Source of the DNA: Alloyangia pacifica
GTDB taxonomy: Bacteria > Pseudomonadota > Alphaproteobacteria > Rhodobacterales > Rhodobacteraceae
Assembly (NCBI RefSeq): GCF_003111685.1
Contig: NZ_CP022189.1
Coordinates: 2,372,001 to 2,436,000, forward strand
Direction of reading: 5' to 3'
DNA length: 64,000 nt
A program made the translations under genes and the position numbers. The notes below the pieces were generated by a model. It worked only from the letters and a program-made list of their open reading frames with translations, did no database searches and was not told the origin of the DNA. This document shows, one piece after another, positions 29,478-36,167 of the stretch; position 1 is the stretch's first letter; each line of letters starts with the position of its first letter.

Positions 29478-29853
29478 GCTGCCCGGGCCCGACAAGGACG
29501 CCCTACGGGCCGGAAATCCGGCCCTGTGGGCACGTGCCGTGGTGGCCGAGGCCTGCACCCAGCATCCCGAGTTGCGCGAGGCTCTGGCGATCCTCTACGC
29601 CGAGCAGCGCGATATCGGCGCCGAGGGCGACGGTATCGCCGCTCGGGCCGTTGCCGCCGATGCAGGCAAGACGGGCGGGCGTCCGGCCTCGCCGCTCTGG
29701 CCGCTCATCCTGCAGCTTGATGCATCTCGACCGGCGCACATCAAGGACAAGACGCACCGCGCGGTGCGGGTTCGTCGTGCCTTGCTGGCGATGGAACTTG
29801 ACGGGATTCCGTCCGCCTCGACCATTCGCCAAGGGCTCGGAAAAAGTATCTGA
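29470..29853 (+). CDS. Hypothetical protein overlapping integrase end
   Basis: 127 residues from the ATG at 29470, whose first codons overlap the integrase stop; an earlier start at 29449 lies within int. Composition is Ala-rich and mixed-charge, with a C-terminal part VRVRRALLAMELDGIPSASTIRQGLG that has a helix-turn-helix-like look (it could be a DNA-contact helix). No family is recognised. Coupling to int suggests a role in integration control. Confidence 0.6.
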   Translation: MGKLPGPDKDALRAGNPALWARAVVAEACTQHPELREALAILYAEQRDIGAEGDGIAARAVAADAGKTGGRPASPLWPLILQLDASRPAHIKDKTHRAVRVRRALLAMELDGIPSASTIRQGLGKSI

Positions 29854-29917
29854 CAGAAAGGCTCCTTACTGTCGCGAGGATGGCGCTAGGGTGATTCCAT
29901 CGAAAGGAGGAACACCC

Positions 29918-30166
29918 ATGACGCACCCGCCGCACAAGCTACTGACGGAAGACGAAGCCGCCGAATATCTCGACGACTGCGGCTATCCGATGCAGCCCTC
30001 GACCCTGCGGAATTACCGCAGCTCGAACCGTGGGCCGCACTACGTCCGCGCAGGACGCTCGCCGCGCTATCGCGTGGCTGACCTGCACAAATGGCTGACC
30101 GAGTTGCCCGGGCATGAGAACACGCTCGGCGAGCTAGAGCACAAGCTCGGTATCGCGCCAACTTAA
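29918..30166 (+). CDS. AlpA-like helix-turn-helix protein (candidate excisionase/activator)
   Basis: 82 residues from the ATG at 29918 with a perfect AAAGGAGG ribosome site. The fold is MerR/AlpA-like: LLTEDEAAEYLDDCG (helix 1-2), TLRNYRSSNRGPHYVRAG (recognition helix and wing), SPRYRVADLHKWL. Small proteins of this type act as excisionases (recombination directionality factors) or as satellite activators. It is encoded shortly downstream of int, in line with that role. Confidence 0.85.
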   Translation: MTHPPHKLLTEDEAAEYLDDCGYPMQPSTLRNYRSSNRGPHYVRAGRSPRYRVADLHKWLTELPGHENTLGELEHKLGIAPT

Positions 30167-30188
30167 CTACATCCCGACATCCTGAACT

Positions 30189-30210
30189 CCTTTGGGACAT
30201 GTCCCAAAGG
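30189..30210. promoter_or_regulatory. 22-bp perfect palindrome with core TTGGGACATGTCCCAA
   Basis: A complete palindrome stands between the AlpA-like gene and the next small gene. The inner 16 bp recur inside another 22-bp palindrome at 44285-44306 in the same element. It is not followed by a T-tract. It could be a dimeric repressor operator or a hairpin acting at the RNA level. Confidence 0.6.
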
Positions 30211-30277
30211 CACCGCCCCGAGCGTCCGCGCCGTTCGGGGCCGGGAAACTCATGCGCGGCAATCTGGAGGGACTGAC

Positions 30278-30472
30278 ATGCAACCCAACTTTGACGCACC
30301 CGTCATGAGCGAGGAAGACGCCGAGCGGGACGCCCTGATCGGCGATGCGCAGAGCGCGGCAGATACGCTCTGCACCACGCAAGAGGACATCGACACGCTG
30401 CACGCGCTGACCCTCGAAGCCCTGCAGAAAGCCCGCAACGGCGCTCAGATCACATCACCGGAAGAGGAATAA
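30278..30472 (+). CDS. Small acidic hypothetical protein
   Basis: 64 residues, with a GGAGGG ribosome site before the ATG at 30278. It is acidic and probably alpha-helical (for example SEEDAERDALIGDAQSAADT). It ends two bases before the next gene, so translation is coupled. No family is recognised. Confidence 0.6.
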   Translation: MQPNFDAPVMSEEDAERDALIGDAQSAADTLCTTQEDIDTLHALTLEALQKARNGAQITSPEEE

Positions 30473-30474
30473 CC

Positions 30475-31518
30475 ATGCACGAACACCCGAAGATCAAAGC
30501 TGCCCTAGCGCAGGTAGACGCTTACCATGCCGAGCTGCGGCAGAGAGCGCCGCACGCCGTCGGTATCCCGGATTATGTCCGCTCTTTCAGCCTCAACACC
30601 AATGAGGCGCTTGTGGCTTCCTATGACCCACGGGCAGGCCGCAGGTTCAAAGCTCTGGTACATGTCCTGCCCTCAGGCGACGTCATGACGTCAGCCGGGA
30701 TCAGCCTGAGCGTCAAGCGCAAGCAGGTGCAATGCTCGCGTAGGGCAACGAAGCACGGACCCAAGAAGCTCGGCAACATCGAAGTTATGACGGCGGAAGA
30801 TCTGGCAAGACACATCAAGAGGGCGCTTTCGTCAGTGCTGCACATTGCTTTCAGAGGGACATCTGAGGCAAAGCCCGCCCGTCTCAGCGGCGAGGCCGTC
30901 GAAGTCATGCGCGAGGCGCTGCAACTCAGGGATGACCTTCGCGATCTCAGTTTTGTCATGTGCGCTCTGCTCGATATCGACGCGCTCGGAAAGTCGAAGT
31001 CCGCGAGTGCACGCCTTGCCATGCTCGACAAGGCCAAGGCTAATTTCAACGCGATGTTCGGCGGTTCCTTGGATAGTGCCTTGGCCCTTCTGCACGGAAG
31101 GCCGAACGATGCCGAGATTGCAGCGGGCCGCGAAAGAGAAAGGGCGAAGAATATCGAGCGCCTGAGGAAGTCGGTTGCAGATGCGGAGTCTCTGCGCCTG
31201 CCTTTCGGGAGCATCTATGACTATGCCACCTGCACCGACCTTGCGGAAAGTCTCTGGTGGGCGAGAGACACGCCAGAGGTTGAAGCGCTCTGGCAGGATT
31301 TTGGGCAGGCCATCCAAGATGTTCCGACCGGGGAATGTTCTGGTGGCCTGCACTACGAAGACCTGCAGGAAGTCGAGTATTCGGAAGAGTGGCCGGAAAT
31401 GCGGGCCGCATATGACCGCCATATTCCCCGCCTGATCAATTCCGGACTCGCCGAGATCCGCGCCGTGCTCGACGAACTCGGCGCCGCGCCCGAGCTAGAG
31501 CCCGATCCGTTCTCATGA
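30475..31518 (+). CDS. Hypothetical protein of the mobile element
   Basis: 347 residues. The N-terminal half has mixed beta/alpha character (for example VASYDPRAGRRFKALVHVLPSG), the middle is helical with a hydrophobic patch (LSFVMCALLDIDAL), and the C-terminal part is acidic. No transmembrane segment and no recognised domain. It begins two bases after the preceding small gene and lies upstream of the primase gene, so it may belong to the replication module. Confidence 0.6.
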   Translation: MHEHPKIKAALAQVDAYHAELRQRAPHAVGIPDYVRSFSLNTNEALVASYDPRAGRRFKALVHVLPSGDVMTSAGISLSVKRKQVQCSRRATKHGPKKLGNIEVMTAEDLARHIKRALSSVLHIAFRGTSEAKPARLSGEAVEVMREALQLRDDLRDLSFVMCALLDIDALGKSKSASARLAMLDKAKANFNAMFGGSLDSALALLHGRPNDAEIAAGRERERAKNIERLRKSVADAESLRLPFGSIYDYATCTDLAESLWWARDTPEVEALWQDFGQAIQDVPTGECSGGLHYEDLQEVEYSEEWPEMRAAYDRHIPRLINSGLAEIRAVLDELGAAPELEPDPFS

Positions 31519-31753
31519 AGGCGAACGGGCGAGGCCGTCAGACCTCGCCCGCTTAGCAATGGACAGGCGAGCTGACGTCCAACCCTGCGGAAAGGATATG
31601 CCGACTAAGCGACAATTGCACCCCCCGAAACTGGCACGACCCGAGCAGGGGACTCCGCTCGGGCCGTATAGATGCAATCTGATGGACTACTGCTTGCATG
31701 AGGCCTCTACATCATGCCGCAAGCGGTGGTCCTGACGCAAGAGGAAGCCACTG
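31519..31753 (+). other. Leader region upstream of the replication gene
   Basis: Non-coding stretch with two hairpins: CGGGCGAGG (31526-31534) with CCTCGCCCG (31543-31551), and CCCGAGC (31640-31646) with GCTCGGG (31657-31663). A 45-codon open frame (31598-31735) with three cysteines in its C-terminal half and a nearby AAAGGA could be a tiny protein, but its codon usage is not convincing. The hairpins could act as a terminator and as a structured leader for the replication gene. Confidence 0.5.
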
Positions 31754-34273
31754 ATGGCCAAGGCCACGCTTCAGACAGTCGAGTTTCAAGGCACCCTGCA
31801 GACCAGCGAGAACGCCCCTAGAGGCACATGGGGCGCCGTCCGGATAAACGGCGCCGCCCACACCGCCCGACAGGACAAGGCGGGCGGTTCGGGATATTCG
31901 CCCGTCAGGTTCAAGGGCAATTACCGCCGAAACGAGAAAGGAGTCGAGCGCTCGGCGGCAGTGTTCGATGTCGAACAGCAGAAGGACGGGCGGCAGCCGC
32001 ATAGCCCGGACGTGATGGCAGCACGGCTCAACTGCCGATCTGTGCTTTACACGACCTTCCGGCACACGTCCGAGGCGCCGCGTTACCGCATCGCCCTGCC
32101 GTTCGCCGAGCTGGTGCAGATCTCGGATGTCGAGACCGACAAGGAGATGATGTTGATCCTCGCCGACCGGCTCGGGATCTCCGACGTGCTCGACACCGGC
32201 AAGACCGGATGCGGATCATTCTTCTATTCCCCTGCCTGCCCGGCTGAGCGCCTGAGCGAGGCGAGGACGTTGCATGTAGACGGCCCGCACCTCGATCCCT
32301 CATCCGCCTTAGAGGAAGCACAGGACCGCGTCAGGAAGCGCAGGGAGGCCGTTGCCGCCGTCCCGAAGGGCAAGGGCAGCAACAAGGCCGCGAACGCCCT
32401 GCGCGGCAAGCTCAAGCCGATTGACGAAATCCTGCCTCTGCTCGGCTATGAATGGCGCGGCGGGGATCGCTGGCTTTCGCCCTACTCGAAGAGCGGCAGT
32501 CCCGGCGTCGTGGTGCTGACCGGCGCCGACGGCATCCCGCGCATGTGCTCGCATCACCAGAATGACCCGCTCTGCCTCGACGTCGAAGTGTTCGGCACCC
32601 GTGCTCATGACGCGCTCGACCTTGTCGTGTTCGACCTTTACGGCGCAGAGATCGACATCGCCGAGGCGATGAAGGAACTCGGCAAGGGCATCCCCGAGCG
32701 CTACGCCGCGCCGACGCCCGCGACCATCCGGCGCGAGCTGGAAAAGCGCCGCGAGACGCTGGCTCCCGAGGTGATAGAGGAGGATTACGCGGGCGAGATC
32801 TTCACCCTCACCGACAGGTTCGGCGAGGCGCACGAACTGACCGAGCACGAGTCCGCCGAGCTGCTGCAGTTCTACCCCGACGGCCCGCCCGATGATCTCG
32901 ACACAATCGAGGCGCTGCTTGCGATCTTCATGGAAGAGCGCGAGAGCCAGACAGCGCAGCTCGCCGAGATCCCCGAGATCCCCGGCATGGTCGGCGAACT
33001 GGCGGCATGGGTTGCGGGACGCTCGCGGCGCATCCTGCCGCGCGAGGTATGCGTGTTCACGGCGCTGGCCGCGCTATCGGCTGGCGTGGCGAACCGCGCC
33101 GCCGTGGTCTGGCCGCAAGGACCGTCGGCGCTCAATCTCGACATCCTGCTCAGGATGGGCACCGGCACCGGCAAGGAAGAGCTGCGGGCGACCGTCTCGG
33201 CCCTCGCGACCAGAATGGGCGGCGCGACTCCGTTCGACAGGTTCGGCAGCAAGGAGGGCGGGCATCGCGAGATGCTGGAAAACCAGCATAGCGCCGTGGT
33301 GCTGATGATCGACGAATACGCGAAGATGCTGCTTGCCGTGGCCAGCGGGAAAGACCCGATCAGCAAGGCCATCCTCGATTGGGCCATGGCGGCTTTCGCG
33401 AACCCGTTCGGGACGCTGACCGCAACGCCGGTGAAGAACAAGCGCGACCAGCTCGGGCCGGTGGAGGGTCCGTGCCTTGCCGCCTTCGGCACCTGCGCGG
33501 AAGACCCTTCGGACGCGCTGGCCGTCTCGGACGTGGGCGGCGGATTCTTGAATCGCAAGATTTTCTTGTCCGGCCCCGAGGTGGCGCCGCTGAAGCCGGT
33601 ACGGCAGGCGCGTATCAAGGTGATACCGAAGGACGTGGAAGAGGGAGTCGCCCGTCTGGGGAGGCTCTTTGCGCCCCTGACGCGGATGCCTGGACTCAAC
33701 GTGGGAAGCGCCCTGCAGCCGGTTGAGGGATGCCCGCGCGAGGTGCTGCCGATCATCCCCGACGACGGCGCCCTCACGGCGCTGGAGCGCTGGCAGGACG
33801 TGGCCGAGGGACACACGCAAGACACGCGCGATCCCGACCGCGTCCTGTGGGCGCGAGCCATGCAGCACGTCGTTTCCGTGGCCGGGCTGATCGCGCTCGG
33901 CGAGCGGGCGACCGATCCACGGGAGACATTCGAGCCCGTCGAGATGCGGCAAGAGCACGTCGCGGCGGCAATGGCCGTGGTGCGCCGATCCATGCGCGAT
34001 CTCGCCGCGCTCGCCGAAACGAAGACGACCAGACCGGCGCACGGGCAGATCGACGCCAAGCGCGAGCTTCTGAAAGTCTTCCTTCGCCTCGCTCGGGGAG
34101 AATGGCTGAGCAGGGACGCGCTGCGGCGGAAGAGCAAAATCCTGAAAGGCCCTGAGCGTGAAGCCGCGCTGCTCGACATGGAAGCGGAGGGCACGATTGA
34201 GAGCCGCGAGCGCCGCACGGGCAAGGGCGCGGGCCGTCCCGTGACTGAATACCGGAAGTCTTGGCGCGGGTGA
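31754..34273 (+). CDS. Primase/helicase-type replication protein (DUF3987-like)
   Basis: 839 residues. The middle part (about 405-640) is an ATPase domain: RMGTGTGKEELRATVSALA carries a Walker A-like GTGTGKE near 470, and VVLMIDEYAKMLLAV an acidic Walker B. This matches the DUF3987 helicase-like domain of phage and plasmid replication proteins. The N-terminal 350 residues would hold the DNA-recognition/primase part; I did not find clear Toprim catalytic residues. The C-terminal region looks like a winged helix (RDALRRKSKILKGPEREAALLDMEAEGTIESRER). It should start replication of the element at the adjacent non-coding region. Confidence 0.75.
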   Translation: MAKATLQTVEFQGTLQTSENAPRGTWGAVRINGAAHTARQDKAGGSGYSPVRFKGNYRRNEKGVERSAAVFDVEQQKDGRQPHSPDVMAARLNCRSVLYTTFRHTSEAPRYRIALPFAELVQISDVETDKEMMLILADRLGISDVLDTGKTGCGSFFYSPACPAERLSEARTLHVDGPHLDPSSALEEAQDRVRKRREAVAAVPKGKGSNKAANALRGKLKPIDEILPLLGYEWRGGDRWLSPYSKSGSPGVVVLTGADGIPRMCSHHQNDPLCLDVEVFGTRAHDALDLVVFDLYGAEIDIAEAMKELGKGIPERYAAPTPATIRRELEKRRETLAPEVIEEDYAGEIFTLTDRFGEAHELTEHESAELLQFYPDGPPDDLDTIEALLAIFMEERESQTAQLAEIPEIPGMVGELAAWVAGRSRRILPREVCVFTALAALSAGVANRAAVVWPQGPSALNLDILLRMGTGTGKEELRATVSALATRMGGATPFDRFGSKEGGHREMLENQHSAVVLMIDEYAKMLLAVASGKDPISKAILDWAMAAFANPFGTLTATPVKNKRDQLGPVEGPCLAAFGTCAEDPSDALAVSDVGGGFLNRKIFLSGPEVAPLKPVRQARIKVIPKDVEEGVARLGRLFAPLTRMPGLNVGSALQPVEGCPREVLPIIPDDGALTALERWQDVAEGHTQDTRDPDRVLWARAMQHVVSVAGLIALGERATDPRETFEPVEMRQEHVAAAMAVVRRSMRDLAALAETKTTRPAHGQIDAKRELLKVFLRLARGEWLSRDALRRKSKILKGPEREAALLDMEAEGTIESRERRTGKGAGRPVTEYRKSWRG

Positions 34274-34740
34274 TTGCGACCATTACCGGCCATTGCCGAC
34301 CGGATTCTGGCCTATGGCGCCGAGCTGGTGGCGTCAGATAGGCCGGAATCCGTGGTCGGTAATCCGGTATTAAGTCGGTAATTTGGTAGTGGTAAGTAGT
34401 AGTAATATATATATAAAACCCCCCTTACATACATTACCAACCATATAAACCAACCATCCCTGACCTATCCTGTTCTTGTGTGTGTTCTAGGGAGTCCGGT
34501 AATTGGTAGGTCGGTATTGTCTGAGACCAGCTCGGCGCCCTGTCCGGGCGTGCTCGTGTCCGAAACAGGGCACCCCGGCGAGCCGGTCGGCGCGGCTCGC
34601 TGGCATCCGAGATCCAGACACGATCAAGGGGGAACCGCCCCGGGCGTCCGAGGGGTTGAACATTTTGTTCAACCCCTTGCCCTCGACCCGACAGCACCAG
34701 CACCAGAGGCACGCACAGAGCGGCAAGCATCGCTCATTTG
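34274..34740. other. Candidate replication origin of the element
   Basis: The region after the replication gene has no open frame of merit. It contains CGGTAAT at 34357-34363, 34376-34382 and 34497-34503, the inverse ATTACCG at 34282-34288, degenerate copies (CGGTAT at 34365, ATTACC at 34433, CGGTATT at 34512) and an AT-rich tract of alternating TA (34401-34418) among otherwise GC-rich DNA. Iteron-like repeats beside an AT-rich element and a replication gene are the usual composition of an origin. Functional proof is lacking. Confidence 0.55.
34651..34677. repeat. 12-bp-stem inverted repeat next to the candidate origin
   Basis: AGGGGTTGAACA (34651-34662) and TGTTCAACCCCT (34666-34677) are perfect inverted repeats with a TTT loop. 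The stem is strong, but no T-tract follows it. It could be a protein-binding site, a single-strand initiation site or the end of a transcript. Confidence 0.7.
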
Positions 34741-34752
34741 AGCCATGCTCTA

Positions 34753-34772
34753 CCCTACCCTAGCCCGAACCC
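34753..34772 (-). other. G-quadruplex motif (minus strand)
   Basis: The plus strand has CCC at 34753-34755, 34758-34760, 34764-34766 and 34770-34772, so the minus strand has four GGG runs with loops of 3, 3 and 2 bases. This fits the standard G4 pattern. It lies between the origin-like region and the terminase-like gene. Several other CCT/CCCT-rich repeats follow (34800-34870). Confidence 0.6.
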
Positions 34773-35213
34773 TAGATGGCCATCTGGCGGCGCTCTGCGG
34801 CGCTCTGGTGGCCTGCCCTGCCCTGAGGCCTAGGCCATGCCCTGCGCCTGCCTGCCTGCTCTGCCTGACCCGAGGTCATGGCTTGACTCGCCCTGAGCTG
34901 TGGCAGCGAGACCATGTCCGGCCCATGTATGGCCACCCCACCCCCCTCACGCATCACAAATGAGCGCGACTCCGATCGTCTAACCAATTGATTCGTAACA
35001 ACTTTCGTGGGTCTGCGCGTAGAAAATGGGCGGGGGGAGGGTGATTCCGAGGGCCGACGGGGACCGTACCACCGCGCCGGGGGCTGCGTCTTGCGCGAAT
35101 CTTCCATTCCCTGGGCCCGAATGAAAAATATTTTCTTTGCGAATGCTCCACATGTGGTAAGTTTTTATTATCAACGTCGTCCCGGCCTAGCCTGTCCGAA
35201 CCGGAGTCGCATC
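34773..35213. other. Non-coding region before the terminase-like gene
   Basis: About 440 bases without a convincing gene. The first part is C- and T-rich with irregular CCTG/CCTA repeats. The last part (35120-35190) is AT-rich and includes the palindrome CCACATGTGG (35148-35157) and a T-run, and is the likely promoter region for the gene at 35214. Packaging signals (cos or pac) of a satellite would be expected here, but none can be recognised by eye. Confidence 0.45.
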
Positions 35214-35774
35214 ATGGCCAAATGTCCCACCAGGCCCCAGCCGCCCACCAAGACCTCGACCGACACTCCCCCCACATCCGAATCCGAGGACAAGCCTGCC
35301 GAGGTGCTGACGATCCACGACGGGGGTAAGCCCCCGCAATGGCCAGCGCCATCGATTCCGCTTAAGGGTCCAGCGCTGGAGCACTACGGCGAGCTCTGCA
35401 ATACCGTCTGGAACGCCAAGGGTGGGCTGTTGGTGACCGACCTCAAGCGAGCCGAAATCGCCGCCCGCGCCTATGGCGAAACCATCAGATGGGCCAACGT
35501 GAGCGAATTGCTTCTGAGCGAGGCCGCAAAGGCTGGCATCCGGCCGGACCTGCGCTCTTTGGCCGCCGCCTCTGATCAGCAAACTCGGGCGGCTCGCGCG
35601 TGGTCCTCTGCTACGAACCAGCTCGGACTCGAGGGGCGACATCTCGGCCTCGAACACAATAAGCGTCTACGCGCCAACGTCGGCACAGACCGTGGCGACT
35701 CGAAGTGGAAGAGCGTGTTACAGGCTGGCACCATCGCTCGATCTTGCGACGATGACGAATGGGATGACGTCTAA
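35214..35774 (+). CDS. Putative P27-like phage terminase small subunit
   Basis: 186 residues from the ATG at 35214; the upstream in-frame start lacks support. After a Pro/Thr/Ser-rich N-terminal 35 residues comes a helical core with the layout of P27-type small terminases: PLKGPALEHYGELCNTVW, then LLVTDLKRAEIAARAYGETIRW and, near the end, ARAWSSATNQLGLEGRH before an acidic tail (DDDEWDDV). Small terminases recognise packaging sites. No large terminase is in the element, which would fit a satellite that uses a helper phage. The family match is tentative. Confidence 0.4.
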   Translation: MAKCPTRPQPPTKTSTDTPPTSESEDKPAEVLTIHDGGKPPQWPAPSIPLKGPALEHYGELCNTVWNAKGGLLVTDLKRAEIAARAYGETIRWANVSELLLSEAAKAGIRPDLRSLAAASDQQTRAARAWSSATNQLGLEGRHLGLEHNKRLRANVGTDRGDSKWKSVLQAGTIARSCDDDEWDDV

Positions 35775-36167
35775 TCTAGCCGGAAGAGCTTTACGCAACC
35801 AAGCAGACCAGGCACGAGTCCGCGATCTGGCAGGCCCAGCACCGCCTATTGCGGCAGGGTGGCAGCGCCTTAGCGACCGGCAGAACCCGACCCACAGGCC
35901 GAGACGTCGACGCTGGAAAACCGCCCCCAAAGGCGCACAGGTGCGGCGCCTGCGGCTGCCCCGCTCTGGAAGCGCCCTGACCCGGCCTCCCCGTCTTACT
36001 GATCACTTTGCGCTGGCGACGGACTGCCTCCTCTGCGATGGTAGCGCGAGGCGGGGCAAATCCCTCAATTCATTGAGCAGCACGAAAACAGCGGAATAAC
36101 CGCACGGGAAATCTATGGGTCAGTTCAGTATATCGTCGCTAATCGCAAATCAAAATCAGGTGCGCCA
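35775..36167. other. Intergenic region before the type III methylase gene
   Basis: About 390 bases. The left half is GC-rich with scattered short frames in several phases. From about 36060 the sequence becomes AT-rich (GAACAGC-type stretches, ATCGTCGCTAATCGC, AAATCAAAATCAGG), matching the base composition of mod and res. It probably holds their promoter. No gene was recognised. Confidence 0.45.

Noticed and set aside
31598-31735. 45-codon frame with three cysteines before the primase gene
   Set aside because: A ribosome-like AAAGGA is present but very close to the ATG, the codon usage is not convincing and a hairpin overlaps it. Kept only as a remark in the leader region.
34773-34963. C-rich repeats as a minisatellite or telomere-like array
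   Set aside because: The CCTG/CCTA words are irregular in length and spacing, so this is low-complexity sequence rather than a tandem array; only the four-run G4 part was kept.
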